The translations under genes were made by a program, and so were the position numbers. This document shows positions 1-10,355 of a stretch of 64,000 bases of DNA, one piece after another. Under the pieces are notes generated by a model. The model worked only from the letters and a program-made list of their open reading frames with translations, was not told where the DNA came from and did no database searches. The stretch lies in assembly GCF_902826915.1 (NCBI RefSeq), contig NZ_CADEGP010000003.1, positions 1 to 64,000 on the forward strand. Reading direction: 5' to 3'. The DNA comes from an uncultured Nitrosomonas sp. Lineage in GTDB: Bacteria; Pseudomonadota; Gammaproteobacteria; Burkholderiales; Nitrosomonadaceae. How positions within the stretch are numbered: position 1 is the stretch's first letter; every line of letters starts with the position of its first letter.

Positions 1-2
1 CC

Positions 3-55
3 CCTGGTCAATTTTCAACCGTAATGGGTGGTCAATTTTAAGCCGGTATCAACAT
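3..55. repeat. IS21-like terminal motifs, left copies
   Basis: Two copies of a TGGTCAATTTT motif lie at 5-15 and 29-39, the second followed by CCGG and TCAACAT. A third, near-identical copy lies at 417-445. Multiple short repeats of this kind are typical of the ends of IS21-family elements (family knowledge from memory). No istA or istB gene is present in the window, so this could be the end of an element lying to the left, or a remnant. Confidence 0.45.
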
Positions 56-81
56 GCATACCCCTTAAACAGAGGATATAA

Positions 82-372
82 ATGCCACTCCTAGATATGC
101 GCGATATGTTGCATCATGCTTATCAGAATAACTACGCAATTGGTGGTTTTGGATTGGCAAACCTGGATTTCTTGGAAGCCATTATCGCGGCAGCCGAGTT
201 GTGCCGCTCACCTATCACTCTCAATCTTTTCCGATCCGCTTCTCGGCCAACATGACTTCAGATTAATCCTACCGACAATTGAACGTGCAGCACATCAGGC
301 TAAAGTTCCGGTTGCAATCCACTTTAATCACGCAAAACAGCACGAATCCATCGTCCAAACATGTCAATTATC
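82..372 (+). pseudogene. class II fructose-bisphosphate aldolase-like fragment, frameshifted and truncated
   Basis: Reading from the ATG at 82 (preceded by AGAGGA) gives MPLLDMRDMLHHAYQNNYA and then a segment ending SPITLNL, which matches the N-terminus of class II aldolases (PLV-MR-LL-HA, F-V-N-LE-AI-AAAE). The frame then breaks in the T-rich stretch near 222-230. The homology continues in another frame as DFRLILPTIERAAHQAK and VPVAIHFNHAKQHESIV, the barrel strand that in active enzymes reads VPV-LHLDHG. The similarity stops near 370, just before an inverted repeat and an IS21-like end motif. Only about 95 codons of a roughly 300-codon gene remain, so no enzyme can be made. The true family could also be a tagatose-bisphosphate aldolase. 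Confidence 0.7.
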
Positions 373-383
373 TCTTAAATTCT

Positions 384-404
384 CCTGCCTAAAATTTAGG
401 CAGG
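384..404. repeat. perfect inverted repeat (hairpin)
   Basis: Ten-base arms CCTGCCTAAA and TTTAGGCAGG are separated by a single A. The repeat sits between the end of the aldolase fragment and the IS21-like motif at 417. There is no T-run after it. It may be a relic of an operator or an element end, and I see no clear function. Confidence 0.5.
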
Positions 405-416
405 ATACGTGAATTA

Positions 417-445
417 CCTGGTCAATTTTCAACCGGCGTCAACAT
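417..445. repeat. IS21-like terminal motif, right copy
   Basis: The 19 bases CTGGTCAATTTTCAACCG plus a leading C repeat those at 3-21 exactly, followed by GCGTCAACAT, close to the TATCAACAT after the second left copy. The direct orientation of the copies bracketing the aldolase fragment fits an IS21-type multiple terminal repeat. This is inference from the motif only. The rest of 446-702 holds no gene I can recognise. Confidence 0.45.
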
Positions 446-702
446 ACTGCACTCTATTCGTGTCACGTTACAAATAATGTATCAGGCATTAAATTTTCTC
501 GACATTTCATAATATTAGTAAATTTTAGAGTTGCCACCCGAGTTTAATGCGGAAATGCCTAGCCCAATATTGCTAGCAAAATTTTATCTCCAACATATTT
601 GACCTGGATCAATACTCTCGTTATTAGAACTCCAGTTTATGAAATATTGGTCGTTCTATTGATCGCAAAATTTTATAAATTCAGGAAGGATAATCGCTAG
701 TT

Positions 703-2418
703 ATGAGAGTAAATTTACCCGTTTCAAATACAGAATATCCTATTGGTGAGGATACACTCATCTTGTCTACGACAGATACGAAGGGACGTATTACGTATGT
801 AAACCAGACTTTCATTGAAGTTAGTGGATTTACCGAAGATGAACTGATAGGTAAGGCACATAATATAGTACGTCACCCTGATATGCCACCACAGGCATTT
901 GAAGATTTATGGAAAACACTTCAAGCTGGCAAACCATGGACTGGTTTAGTTAAAAATCGTCGCAAGAATGGAGATTTCTACTGGGTTCTGGGTAATGCTA
1001 CACCACTCATCGAGAATGGATCTATTATTGGTTATTTGTCTGTAAGAACAAAGCCATCACATCAGGTAATTGAAACAGTAGCACCGATATATCATCAATT
1101 TATTAATGGAACAGCTAGAAATCTTACAATAGAGAATGGCAGTGTCGTTCGTACCGATTTTATTGGCAAGGTCAGCGCATTTCTTAAGATGACATTGGGA
1201 AAACGTATCGCACTTTATTTGTCTATACCAACACTATTATTGTTGAGTGCTGTAGGCGCCAGCTGGTGGGAATTAACGCAAATGGAATCAACCTTGCCGT
1301 TAGTTAGTTTTATTCCAGTAGCTGCTATCAGCGGTGCTCTGCTAATGTTTTTGGCTGGATTCCTCATAAGGCAGAATACGCTAAAACCTCTGAACAAGGC
1401 TGTTGAAATAGCCAATACTCTTGCTGCTGGGGATTTACAAACCAAGATTACAAATGAGTATTCCGATGAGTTTGGTGCCTTGATTAAATCGCTTACTCAA
1501 ATGGGAATTAATCTCAGAGCAACAGTTTCAGATGTCCGTAGCAGCGCTGAATCAGTACGTCAGGCATCCAGTGAAATAGCCAGTGGTAACCTGAATTTAT
1601 CACAACGCACAGAAGAACAAGCTTCATCGCTTGAAGAAACAGCCTCTAGTATGGAGGAGCTTACTTCTACCGTAATACAAAATGCTGATAATGCCAAGCA
1701 AGCCGATAATCTCTCAACAAATGCAAGTAATATTGCGCTTCGGGGAGGAGAGTTAATGAATGACGTGGTTAGCACCATGTCTTTGATCAGTGATAGTTCC
1801 AATAAAATCGCAAGCATTATAAGCGTAATTGATGCGATTGCTTTTCAGACCAATATCCTTGCTTTAAATGCTGCTGTAGAAGCCGCTCGTGCTGGAGAAC
1901 AAGGCCGAGGATTTGCTGTGGTTGCCACAGAAGTTCGAAATCTTGCTCAACGAAGCGCGGCAGCTGCTAAAGAAATAAAAAACCTGATAGATCACTCGGT
2001 AGAAAAAGTAGAAAATGGAACCAAATTGGTAAGTGAAGCAGGCAAGACTATGGAAGAGATTGTTACCTCTATTAAACATGTTGCTGAAATTATGTCGGAA
2101 ATCACGGCGGCTTCACAAGAGCAAAGCTCAGGTATCGCACAGGTCAATCAAGCAGTTGCACAAATGGACGAAGTTACGCAACAAAATGCTGCGCTGGTAG
2201 AAGAGGCTGCAGCATCTGCGGAATCTCTGGAAAATCAAGCTAAAGATCTGGCTGGAGCAATTTCTATATTTAAAGTGGGCCAGATTGCAGGCAATACGGC
2301 GACAATTCAAAAACTCACTGCCAATAAATCAAATTTACGAAAAAACAAGGTTATTTCAGTAGTGAGAAAAACCAAAAAGGTTGTTAATAGTGATAGGGAG
2401 AGTTGGAATGCGTTTTAA
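703..2418 (+). CDS. Aer-like PAS-containing methyl-accepting chemotaxis protein
   Basis: This 571-residue receptor has an N-terminal PAS domain (about residues 10-115, with the FAD-type Aer signature RHPDMP). Two closely spaced membrane segments follow (about 168-187 and 199-221), then a HAMP linker (about 220-272) and a methyl-accepting signalling domain. The conserved hairpin tip [20 protein letters not shown] is near residues 378-397. There is no periplasmic sensory domain, so like E. coli Aer it should sense redox or energy state from the cytoplasm and signal through CheW/CheA. Glutamine/glutamate-rich methylation helices are visible ([17 protein letters not shown]). The extreme C-terminus, ESWNAF, resembles the NWETF-type tether that binds CheR/CheB. 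The start is supported by AGGAAGGA about 12 bases upstream. No che gene is nearby, so it is an orphan receptor. Confidence 0.92.
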   Translation: MRVNLPVSNTEYPIGEDTLILSTTDTKGRITYVNQTFIEVSGFTEDELIGKAHNIVRHPDMPPQAFEDLWKTLQAGKPWTGLVKNRRKNGDFYWVLGNATPLIENGSIIGYLSVRTKPSHQVIETVAPIYHQFINGTARNLTIENGSVVRTDFIGKVSAFLKMTLGKRIALYLSIPTLLLLSAVGASWWELTQMESTLPLVSFIPVAAISGALLMFLAGFLIRQNTLKPLNKAVEIANTLAAGDLQTKITNEYSDEFGALIKSLTQMGINLRATVSDVRSSAESVRQASSEIASGNLNLSQRTEEQASSLEETASSMEELTSTVIQNADNAKQADNLSTNASNIALRGGELMNDVVSTMSLISDSSNKIASIISVIDAIAFQTNILALNAAVEAARAGEQGRGFAVVATEVRNLAQRSAAAAKEIKNLIDHSVEKVENGTKLVSEAGKTMEEIVTSIKHVAEIMSEITAASQEQSSGIAQVNQAVAQMDEVTQQNAALVEEAAASAESLENQAKDLAGAISIFKVGQIAGNTATIQKLTANKSNLRKNKVISVVRKTKKVVNSDRESWNAF

Positions 2419-2587
2419 GGAAAATAATAATGCTTCAGCACAAATAGTCACGCTATTCCTACTACAAAATATAGCAGAGTAGTCTATTTCGTTGCTTTGT
2501 TCAAAGCACTACCACGTGGCTGTTTTCAGCAGTGGCTTATTTAATCACTCTTTTCCCAACGTGCTCTTCACAAAGTTCTATCATAAA

Positions 2588-2626
2588 GATCCCTCGCCGT
2601 AAGGAGCGGGGGATCAATTATTTTTT
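2588..2626. terminator. bidirectional intrinsic terminator between the chemoreceptor and ftsZ
   Basis: A 10-bp stem with one G-T wobble (arms 2588-2597 and 2606-2615, GATCCCTCGC against GCGGGGGATC) is followed on the plus strand by AATTATTTTTT. It lies between the convergent ends of the chemoreceptor gene and ftsZ, which suits a terminator for the plus-strand gene and possibly for the dcw operon. Confidence 0.65.
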
Positions 2627-2683
2627 CAATGTACTGCTTTTGAGTCAATTTGCATGCTTCAAGATCAGGAGTATAAAGTCCAT

Positions 2684-3835
2684 TTAATCTGCTTGTCTTC
2701 TTAAAAAAGCAGGGATATCCATCGGATCTACGCCGGATTGGCGCATGGCTGCCACTGTAGCATTGCTTCTTCTGCCTGTGCGCATCACTGCGGGTTCTTC
2801 AGTAGAAAAAATTGAGTCTCTGTCATCGGTTCCAGTGCGAGAATGGATAACGGTTAAAGGAGAGTTTTGGTTCTGGCTAACAAGACTACCCAATCCGGTA
2901 GCAACCATCGTCACACGCAAATTATCAGTCATATTTTCATCGATGACTGTTCCTACAATAATTGTCGCGTCTTCAGCGGTTAAATCTTTAATTGTATTCA
3001 TCACTTCATGCACTTCGCGCATTTTCAGTGACTGACTGGCTGTTATGTTTACCAAAATACCGCGCGCCCCTGACAAGGAAATATCTTCAAGTAATGGACT
3101 GGAAACGGCACGCTCTGCAGCGACTCGTGCGCGATCAACACCCGTTGCTATTGCCGAGCCCATCATGGCCATACCCATTTCAGACATGACTGTTCTGACG
3201 TCGGCAAAGTCAACGTTTACTAAGCCCGGACAATTAATGACTTCAGCGATTCCGGCTACGGCGCCGTGAAGCACATCGTTGGCTGCCTTGAATGCATCCA
3301 GCATGGAGATGTCATTGCCCAGCACCATCATGAGTTTGTCGTTTGGAATTACAATTAATGAATCAACATGCTGTGACAGCTCATCCATGCCCGCCTTAGC
3401 TGCAACCAGACGTTTTCCTTCAAATGAAAAGGGTTTACTGACAACCGCTACAGTTAAAATACCCATTTCTTTAGCAACTTGTGCCACAACCGGCGCGGCA
3501 CCCGTACCCGTGCCGCCGCCCATGCCTGCAGTAATAAACAGCATATCTGCGCCTTGTATCAGCTCAGCAATACGATCACGATCTTCAAGTGCTGCTTCGC
3601 GTCCTATTTCAGGATTCGCGCCTGCACCCAGTCCTTTGGTAATTCCTGTGCCTAATTGTAATATCGTTGGTGCTTTATTAGTTTTCAATGCCTGTGCATC
3701 AGTATTCATACTGATAAACTCAACGCCTTGCATGCCATTTTGGATCATATGATCCACAGCATTGCTGCCGCAGCCGCCAACACCAACGACTTTAATGATC
3801 GCCTCTTGAGTATCGTTATTCATGATTTCGAACAT
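2684..3835 (-). CDS. ftsZ: cell division protein FtsZ
   Basis: FtsZ is the tubulin-like GTPase that polymerises into the division ring. The protein starts at MFEIMNN (383 residues). A longer reading frame exists upstream, but TAGGAG sits 7 bases before this ATG and the upstream codons resemble no FtsZ. The GTP-binding signature GGGTGTG is at residues 106-112, the catalytic T7-loop region reads NVDFADV, and the N-terminal VGVGGCGSNAVDHM nucleotide loop is intact. The last residues DIPAFLRRQAD are the conserved C-terminal peptide that binds FtsA and other partners. It is the last gene of the dcw cluster, 68 bases after ftsA. Confidence 0.98.
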   Translation of the reverse strand: MFEIMNNDTQEAIIKVVGVGGCGSNAVDHMIQNGMQGVEFISMNTDAQALKTNKAPTILQLGTGITKGLGAGANPEIGREAALEDRDRIAELIQGADMLFITAGMGGGTGTGAAPVVAQVAKEMGILTVAVVSKPFSFEGKRLVAAKAGMDELSQHVDSLIVIPNDKLMMVLGNDISMLDAFKAANDVLHGAVAGIAEVINCPGLVNVDFADVRTVMSEMGMAMMGSAIATGVDRARVAAERAVSSPLLEDISLSGARGILVNITASQSLKMREVHEVMNTIKDLTAEDATIIVGTVIDENMTDNLRVTMVATGLGSLVSQNQNSPLTVIHSRTGTDDRDSIFSTEEPAVMRTGRRSNATVAAMRQSGVDPMDIPAFLRRQAD

Positions 3836-3903
3836 ATTGTTTCTCCTATAGTACATTGAAATTAAAGCTACTTGACTGCTAATACAACTCTTACATTTTC
3901 TAA

Positions 3904-5142
3904 CTAAAAGTTTCTTTGGAACCACCCCTTCATTCGGGAGAAAATCTGCTTGGCAGAACCTCCTTGTAATCTTGAACTATGTTGATGCTGCATCTGCTGC
4001 ATACCCGCCAGAATTAAACCGATCCCTGTCGAATATCGAGGTGTATGGATAACTTCTCTTAAATTGCCATGATAATTGGGCAAGCCTTGCCGCACGGGCA
4101 TATGGAATATTTCTTCACCCAACTCCACCATCCCGCGCAACGAAGCGGATCCTCCGGTTATTACGATGCCCGATGAAAGCAGTTCTTCAAACCCGCTCCG
4201 GCGTAGTTCAGCTTGTACTAAGGAATAAAGCTCCTCGGCGCGAGGCTCTATCACTTCTGCTAAAGTTTGTTTGGAGAGCTGGCGCGAACCACGATTACCC
4301 ACATCTGGAACTTCAACCATTTCTTTGGTATCTGCAAGACTCCTCAATGCGCAGCCGTAGCGACATTTGATATCCTCCGCACTCTTGGTCGGCGTGCGTA
4401 ATGCCATCGCTATATCATTCGTTATTTGATCGCCTGCAATTGGAATAACCGCAGTATGTCTAATCGCTCCATGCGTAAATACCGCAATGTCCGTTGTTCC
4501 ACCGCCAATGTCGACCAAGCATACACCCAGATCTTTTTCATCCTCAGATAACACGGCCATTGCTGATGCCAATGGTTGCAATATCAGATCGCGTACCTCT
4601 AAACCGCACCGATGTACACATTTGACGATATTCTGAGCAGCCGAAACCGCGCCTGTCACGATATGTACTTTCACTTCCAGGCGTATGCCGCTCATACCTA
4701 CCGGTTCGCGCACATCCTCCTGACCATCGATAATGAATTCCTGATTCAGGACATGTAGGATTTGCTGGTCGGCGGGTATATTGACAGCTTTTGCCGCCTC
4801 CATCACCCGCTCTACGTCTTTTTCAGTGACTTCCTTGTCCTTGATAGGCACCATGCCATTTGAATTAAAACCCTTAATGTGGCTACCGGCTATCCCGGTA
4901 TATACTTCATGAATTTTACAGTCCGCCATTAATTCTGCTTCTTCCAGCGCGCGCTGAATTGCATTGACGGTTGTCTCTATATTGGCGACAACGCCTTTCT
5001 TTAACCCACGTGAGGGATGGCTGCCTAATCCAATAATCTCGACTCCTCCCTCAGGAGTTACTTCTGCGACAATAGCCACAATTTTTGATGTGCCAATATC
5101 AAGTCCGACGATCAGATTTCTATTGTCTCTCGTTTTATTCAT
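3904..5142 (-). CDS. ftsA: cell division protein FtsA
   Basis: FtsA is the actin-like ATPase that anchors FtsZ filaments to the membrane. The 412-residue protein shows phosphate-1 motif GLDIGTSK (about 14-21), phosphate-2 motif DIGGGTTD (about 211-218) and adenosine motif ITGGSASLRG. The SHS2 (1C) domain region lies between about residues 85 and 165. The C-terminus ends in an amphipathic helix (FSRMKGWFQRNF), the expected membrane-targeting sequence. It lies 12 bases downstream of ftsQ and directly before ftsZ, the usual order in proteobacteria. Confidence 0.98.
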   Translation of the reverse strand: MNKTRDNRNLIVGLDIGTSKIVAIVAEVTPEGGVEIIGLGSHPSRGLKKGVVANIETTVNAIQRALEEAELMADCKIHEVYTGIAGSHIKGFNSNGMVPIKDKEVTEKDVERVMEAAKAVNIPADQQILHVLNQEFIIDGQEDVREPVGMSGIRLEVKVHIVTGAVSAAQNIVKCVHRCGLEVRDLILQPLASAMAVLSEDEKDLGVCLVDIGGGTTDIAVFTHGAIRHTAVIPIAGDQITNDIAMALRTPTKSAEDIKCRYGCALRSLADTKEMVEVPDVGNRGSRQLSKQTLAEVIEPRAEELYSLVQAELRRSGFEELLSSGIVITGGSASLRGMVELGEEIFHMPVRQGLPNYHGNLREVIHTPRYSTGIGLILAGMQQMQHQHSSRLQGGSAKQIFSRMKGWFQRNF

Positions 5143-5154
5143 CTAAGTTCCATC

Positions 5155-5934
5155 TCACGTTTCTCTCTTAGCAGCGGATTTATGAGGTTCCCCTCGTTGC
5201 ATCGTTTCGGGCATACGGATAGCAAAACCATTGGGGTAGCGCAAATCAACATATGCCAGTGGTTCCTGTTGATTTAGCCGAGCAATGCTGTGGTTGTACA
5301 CTGAAACATAACGAGTCAACCTCTCTTCTATCTCATTTCGCCCCAATTCCAACACCGTCCCCGTATTCAACTGAATGCGCCACGCGTAACGCTGCGTCAA
5401 CATGACTTGTGCAATGTGTTGTCGCAGCGGCGCTAATATCTGATTAAAACGTCTATATTGCTGCGTTACCTCATGAGCACTGGCTTCATTTGGGCCAATA
5501 AAAACTGGCAAATCAACATCAGTGGTAACCCGAAATACCTCGCCATGTGTGTTCACCAGTGCATGACTTCCCCAATAGGCTAATGCTTGGTGCTCTTCTA
5601 GCGTTACATTTAATCCGTGAGGCCATCCCCGATTTACTCGTGCATCCCGTACCCATGGCAATTTTACAAAAGCTTCGCGCACTGCAGTTAAATTAACTGA
5701 AATAAAATTTCCTTCAATTTCATTTTTCACGAGATTTTCTATCTGTGCGTGAGTAATATATTGTAATTGCCTATTGTTTCTTTCTGCTTCCTGAGCAACC
5801 TGTACATTAATTTCTTTTATCGGGAACAGCGGTGGCCTGATTAACTGCAAACTAATTCCATACAAAAATACCATTGCTACCAAAGCCAACAATAGCTTGG
5901 CTAATAAATCTAGCGCATGATGATTATTCCACAT
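5155..5934 (-). CDS. ftsQ: cell division protein FtsQ
   Basis: FtsQ is a bitopic inner-membrane division protein that recruits FtsL/FtsB and later divisome proteins. The 259-residue product has one N-terminal membrane helix (about residues 11-28). A POTRA domain follows, beginning with PIKEINVQV and containing [16 protein letters not shown], which is the strongly conserved W-x-R-x-A-x-V-x-R-x-WP segment of the family. The beta domain ends around PNGFAIRM. Its start overlaps the end of ddl by 11 bases, so translation is likely coupled. Confidence 0.96.
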   Translation of the reverse strand: MWNNHHALDLLAKLLLALVAMVFLYGISLQLIRPPLFPIKEINVQVAQEAERNNRQLQYITHAQIENLVKNEIEGNFISVNLTAVREAFVKLPWVRDARVNRGWPHGLNVTLEEHQALAYWGSHALVNTHGEVFRVTTDVDLPVFIGPNEASAHEVTQQYRRFNQILAPLRQHIAQVMLTQRYAWRIQLNTGTVLELGRNEIEERLTRYVSVYNHSIARLNQQEPLAYVDLRYPNGFAIRMPETMQRGEPHKSAAKRET

Positions 5935-6841
5935 GGGTTAAATCCAATATTCTTATCACGAGGTCTTCAAACGAAATTCCCGCGGTTCTAGCTGCCATAG
6001 GAACCAGACTATGGCTGGTCATACCTGGAGACGTATTTGCTTCGAGAAAATAAAACTGCCCGGTTTGCGTCAAGATTAAATCAACTCTACCCCAACCTTG
6101 GCAGCCCAGTACCTTATAAGCCCGCAAGGCTTGTGTCTGAATTTCGGTTTCCAACTCAGCCGGCAAACCACTGGGACAGTAATATTGGGTGTCGTTTGAT
6201 ACGTACTTTGCCTGATAATCATAAAGCTCGCCCGTTATTTCTATTCTCACTATTGGCAGGGGCGTTTCGCCCAGAATGGCAACGGTTAATTCCTTTCCTA
6301 CGATGAATTCTTCGGCAAGCACTAAATCATCATACCGTGCTGCTAATTGGTAAGCAGGCAGCAGATCATTCTTGTGATTCACCTTACTCAAACCAATTGT
6401 CGAGCCCTCTCGCACTGGCTTCACGATGAGCGGCAATCCCAGTGACTCGGAAACTTGGTCAAAATTACTGTCGGCTTGTAATAGTACGTACCGCGGTGAC
6501 TGGATGCCGACCGCCTGCCATAATAATTTAGTACGCCATTTGTCCATTGCCAGGGCACTGCTCATGACCCCACTGCCAGTATAAGGTAATCTCATCCACT
6601 CCAGCACACCTTGAATAGTCCCATCCTCGCCAAAACGTCCGTGCAGCGCGATAAATGCACGATTAAAGCCTTGCCGTAACAGATCTTCAAGTACTTGCTT
6701 CGCCGGATCAAATGAATATGCAGTCACGCCGCTTCGAATTAGCGCATCTAGAACGGCTTGCCCACTTTGCAAAGAAATCTCACGCTCTGCGGATCGGCCG
6801 CCAAGCAGAACAGCTACTTTGCCAAAGTTGTGCGTTATCAC
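5924..6841 (-). CDS. ddl: D-alanine--D-alanine ligase
   Basis: This enzyme joins two D-alanines with ATP to supply the dipeptide that MurF adds to the peptidoglycan precursor. The 305-residue protein begins with the family motif [16 protein letters not shown] (about 9-24). It carries the ATP-grasp loop [14 protein letters not shown] (about 142-155) and ends with [13 protein letters not shown], which holds the Mg-binding Glu/Asn and the oxyanion-binding residues. Length matches DdlB enzymes of dcw clusters. It overlaps murB by one base and ftsQ by 11. Confidence 0.97.
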   Translation of the reverse strand: MITHNFGKVAVLLGGRSAEREISLQSGQAVLDALIRSGVTAYSFDPAKQVLEDLLRQGFNRAFIALHGRFGEDGTIQGVLEWMRLPYTGSGVMSSALAMDKWRTKLLWQAVGIQSPRYVLLQADSNFDQVSESLGLPLIVKPVREGSTIGLSKVNHKNDLLPAYQLAARYDDLVLAEEFIVGKELTVAILGETPLPIVRIEITGELYDYQAKYVSNDTQYYCPSGLPAELETEIQTQALRAYKVLGCQGWGRVDLILTQTGQFYFLEANTSPGMTSHSLVPMAARTAGISFEDLVIRILDLTHVE

Positions 6842-7833
6842 TATGTAAGTCTCCTGACATCGCCAATGATCCGGACTTCCTGGATCAACGTGATGCCCGT
6901 TGCTTTTTTAATTCTGCTTTGCACCATTAAGATCAAGGCTTCAATATCCGCTGCGGTTGCATTGCCCAAGTTAACGATAAAATTAGCATGTTGAGGTGAT
7001 ACCATCGCACCACCAATACAACATCCTTTCAATCCATTCGCTTCGATTAGATGCGCCGCATGGTCTCCCGGCGGATTGCGAAATACCGAGCCTGCATTGG
7101 GTTGGTTGAGCGGTTGACTTGCAGCGCGTTGTGCCAGCAGTTGCTTGATTCGTTGTTGCGATTCTGTCTGTTCTCCCTGCGGTAATCGAATGTATCCACC
7201 CGCAAACCATTCCATTTCTTTCACCTCAAACGATTGAGGTTGTAGTTTTACACTGCGATAACCAATTACGTACTCATCGGGCGTGCGGAAAAGAATCTGT
7301 CCTTTACGAGTGACAACTTGTACTCGCTCAATGAATTCCCAGGTCTCTGATCCATAGCACCCGGCATTCATGGCCAACGCTCCACCCATCGTGCCTGGTA
7401 TCCCGGCCAGAAACTCCGCGCCGGCTAAATGATGCTTAGCAGCAAACCGCGCCACTTTTGCGCAGGCCACACCAGCACCTGCGTAAATGAGTCCATCGGA
7501 TTGATTGTGCTCAATCAACTGTAAATCATTTAATTGAGCATGTAGTGCTATGACGATACCTTGTATTCCACCATCTCTCACCAGCAAGTTGCTGCCCAAT
7601 CCAGTCACATAAATAGGCTCATGTGGAAATTGTCGTAGGCAATTCGCAAAATCCTCCAAGTCTACAGGCACATAGTAACGTTGTGCATTGCCGCCTGTGC
7701 GCCACGAAGTATGTCGGCTCATGGGCTCATCGACACGCATTTCTCCACGACCTGTCACAAAAATATCCATTTCAACAGGTACAAGGCCGGTTGCCGACGC
7801 GCTTATTCTTGCGTTTTCTGTCAAGCCGATCAT
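6841..7833 (-). CDS. murB: UDP-N-acetylenolpyruvoylglucosamine reductase MurB
   Basis: MurB reduces UDP-GlcNAc-enolpyruvate to UDP-MurNAc with NADPH and bound FAD. The FAD-binding fold is visible as [27 protein letters not shown] and [18 protein letters not shown]. The C-terminal MurB domain carries [12 protein letters not shown], whose Ser is the proton donor, and HANFIVN with the NAD(P)H-side residues. Length is 330 residues. The N-terminal 30 residues before [13 protein letters not shown] are less conserved, so a start at an internal Met is possible. It follows murC by 13 bases. Confidence 0.96.
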   Translation of the reverse strand: MIGLTENARISASATGLVPVEMDIFVTGRGEMRVDEPMSRHTSWRTGGNAQRYYVPVDLEDFANCLRQFPHEPIYVTGLGSNLLVRDGGIQGIVIALHAQLNDLQLIEHNQSDGLIYAGAGVACAKVARFAAKHHLAGAEFLAGIPGTMGGALAMNAGCYGSETWEFIERVQVVTRKGQILFRTPDEYVIGYRSVKLQPQSFEVKEMEWFAGGYIRLPQGEQTESQQRIKQLLAQRAASQPLNQPNAGSVFRNPPGDHAAHLIEANGLKGCCIGGAMVSPQHANFIVNLGNATAADIEALILMVQSRIKKATGITLIQEVRIIGDVRRLT

Positions 7834-7846
7834 TACTCATCGGTCC

Positions 7847-9274
7847 TCAATAATCATTACCATTGACTACTATTAATTTGCTTTTCATTTGTGCAATATG
7901 TGGAGCAACTTTTGCCACTGAACCTGCTCCCATGACCAAGACAATGTCGTCATTTTGCACAACATCGAGTATGGCGATTGATAAATCATCAACTTCTTCA
8001 ATATAAATGGGTTCCACTTTTCCCAGTACCCGGATTGAACGAGCCAATGATTTACTGTCCGCAGCAACAATAGGATCCTCACCCGCGGGATACACTTCTG
8101 TTAATAGCAGTACATCAGCCTGTGACAAAACTCTAGTAAAATCCTCAAATACATCTCGAGTCCGCGTGTAGCGATGCGGTTGAAACGCAATGACTAAACG
8201 TCTGTTTGGAAAAGCACCTCGCGCTGCTTTCATAGTTGCTTCTATTTCAGCTGGATGATGACCATAATCATCAATCAATGTAAAACTCTTTTGCATTGAT
8301 AACCTGATTTCTCCAAACTGTTGAAAGCGTCTTTCCACACCTTTGAATTCCGCTAGTGCTTTGACTATGGCAGCATCGGGCACACAAATTTCATTGGCGA
8401 CCGCAATTGCTGCCAAAGCGTTTTGTATATTGTGCAATCCGGGTAGATTCAACGTGATATCCAGTCTGCGGGCCGAGCCATTTACGCCGATTACCGCAGT
8501 AAATTTCATTTGATGATTGCTATGCTGAATATTGGTAGCACAAACTTGTGCATCTTCGGACAAACCGTAGGTGGTAATAGGCTTTGTGATCAAAGGCATT
8601 ACCTCGCGTATATTGGCATCATCGATGCAAACCACGGCCATCCCATAAAAAGGCAAGTGCTGCAGGAATTCTACAAATGTTTGTTTTAGTCTATTAAAAT
8701 CATATCCATAAGTTTCCATATGGTCTGCATCGATATTTGTCACGACCGCAAGCACCGGTTGTAGATACAAAAATGAAGCATCGGATTCATCCGCTTCGAC
8801 AACAATGAATTCGCCGCTGCCCAATTTGGCATGACAACCTGCCGCTTCGAGTTTTCCGCCGATAACAAATGTGGGATCCATATCAGCCGCGGCAAGAATA
8901 CTTGCGATTAAGCTGGTCGCGGTAGTTTTCCCATGGGCGCCTGCAATCGCGATACCGGTGCGTAATCTCAGTAACTCTGCCAGCATTAAGGCACGTGGAA
9001 CCACTGGGATATTTTTGTTTTTGGCTGCGATCACTTCAGGATTGTCGGATTTGACTGCAGTTGAAGTAACGACAACATTTGCACCTTTAATTTGTTCACT
9101 CGCATGGCCTACATAAATCTTTATGCCGAGATTGGCCAAGCGCTGAGTAACTAAATTATCCATCAAATCGGAACCGCTGACTTGATATTTCATATTGACG
9201 AATACTTCGGCAATCCCGCTCATGCCCGCACCGCCAATACCGACAAAATGAATATGTTTGACTTTATGCCTCAT
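7847..9274 (-). CDS. murC: UDP-N-acetylmuramate--L-alanine ligase MurC
   Basis: MurC adds L-alanine to UDP-MurNAc with ATP, the first step of stem-peptide assembly. The 475-residue protein shows the UDP-binding Rossmann motif [13 protein letters not shown] (about 12-24), the ATP loop [23 protein letters not shown] of the Mur ligase central domain, and [13 protein letters not shown] in the C-terminal domain, all diagnostic for MurC. It overlaps the end of murG by 11 bases. Confidence 0.98.
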   Translation of the reverse strand: MRHKVKHIHFVGIGGAGMSGIAEVFVNMKYQVSGSDLMDNLVTQRLANLGIKIYVGHASEQIKGANVVVTSTAVKSDNPEVIAAKNKNIPVVPRALMLAELLRLRTGIAIAGAHGKTTATSLIASILAAADMDPTFVIGGKLEAAGCHAKLGSGEFIVVEADESDASFLYLQPVLAVVTNIDADHMETYGYDFNRLKQTFVEFLQHLPFYGMAVVCIDDANIREVMPLITKPITTYGLSEDAQVCATNIQHSNHQMKFTAVIGVNGSARRLDITLNLPGLHNIQNALAAIAVANEICVPDAAIVKALAEFKGVERRFQQFGEIRLSMQKSFTLIDDYGHHPAEIEATMKAARGAFPNRRLVIAFQPHRYTRTRDVFEDFTRVLSQADVLLLTEVYPAGEDPIVAADSKSLARSIRVLGKVEPIYIEEVDDLSIAILDVVQNDDIVLVMGAGSVAKVAPHIAQMKSKLIVVNGNDY

Positions 9275-10355
9275 TCAATGCCTCGCTTAATTCAATACAT
9301 GCTTCAGCTACTACTTTAGTTGCCTCCGGTTTTGCTCGGCTGCGCGCTGCTATTGCCATCTCGAGCAATTTCTCGCGTGATAAACCCACCAACAAATCTG
9401 CTAATTTCTTCGCGCTCAAGTCGTGCTGATGAATTAATACGGCAGCCCCGTGATCAGAAAGGAATCGAGCGTTATGGGTTTGATGATCATCTACTGCGTG
9501 AGGATATGGCACTAAAATGCTGGCCACGCCTGCTATACTTAATTCTGCAACGGTCAATGCACCAGCACGACACAATACTAAATCACACGTCGCATAACGA
9601 TTAGCGATGTCATCAATAAACGCAATTACTTCAGCATCCATCTGTAGATCGTCATACACTTGCTTAACCGAATTCAACTGCGTTATGCCAGCTTGATGCA
9701 CTACCCGCGGGCGAAGATTTTCAGGTATTAATTTCAGTGCTTCTGGCACAATGATGTTTAATGTTTGTGCACCCAAGCTACCGCCCACAACCAACAAATT
9801 AAATTTTCCTTTACGACCTGGGAATCTTTTTTCAGGAGCTTCTATCAGCATAATTTCAGAACGCACTGGATTACCTGAATAAATAGATTTTTCTTTGTTA
9901 TTTAGAATTGCATCCGGAAATCCCAGAAAAACCCTATCCGCCAGTTTTGCCAGGATTCTATTAGTCAGCCCGGGTATCGAATTTTGCTCATGAATGATTA
10001 ACGGTTTATTCAGTAGCGATGCCATCATGCCACCCGGAAAAGCGGGATACCCTCCCATCCCTAGAATCACATTAGGCTTCACGCTTCTAATAATTCTGAT
10101 ACTTTGCAGAAATGCCTTTACTAAACGCAGCGGCAGCATTAACCAAGTAACTAAGCGTTTACCACGCAGCCCTGAAAAGCTGATCACCTCAGTTTCATAG
10201 CCGTGCTGTGGCACCAGCTTTAATTCCATGCCCGATTCGGTTCCAAGCCATACCACGCGCCATCCCAGTTGCTTAAGATAATCAGCGACGGCCAGTCCCG
10301 GGAAAACATGCCCCCCCGTGCCGCCCGCCATGATTAGGATGGTCTGCTTACTCAT
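9264..10355 (-). CDS. murG: MurG, lipid II-forming N-acetylglucosaminyltransferase
   Basis: MurG transfers GlcNAc from UDP-GlcNAc to lipid I on the cytoplasmic face, giving lipid II. The start at MSKQTILIM was chosen because its ATG forms an ATGA overlap with the ftsW stop and is preceded by GAGGA. The open frame runs 12 codons further upstream into ftsW. The G-loop [34 protein letters not shown] and the UDP-binding [12 protein letters not shown] with [12 protein letters not shown] are all present. Length is 363 residues, as usual for GT28 MurG. Confidence 0.97.
   Translation of the reverse strand: MSKQTILIMAGGTGGHVFPGLAVADYLKQLGWRVVWLGTESGMELKLVPQHGYETEVISFSGLRGKRLVTWLMLPLRLVKAFLQSIRIIRSVKPNVILGMGGYPAFPGGMMASLLNKPLIIHEQNSIPGLTNRILAKLADRVFLGFPDAILNNKEKSIYSGNPVRSEIMLIEAPEKRFPGRKGKFNLLVVGGSLGAQTLNIIVPEALKLIPENLRPRVVHQAGITQLNSVKQVYDDLQMDAEVIAFIDDIANRYATCDLVLCRAGALTVAELSIAGVASILVPYPHAVDDHQTHNARFLSDHGAAVLIHQHDLSAKKLADLLVGLSREKLLEMAIAARSRAKPEATKVVAEACIELSEALNEA

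Noticed and set aside
3045-3752. Open frames on the plus strand opposite ftsZ
   Set aside because: They are antisense shadows of a fully conserved gene without ribosome-binding sites.
3836-3925. 30-codon N-terminal extension of the ftsZ open frame
   Set aside because: Internal ATG at 3835 has TAGGAG at proper distance and matches the FtsZ N-terminus; the extension has no similarity and includes the ftsA end region.
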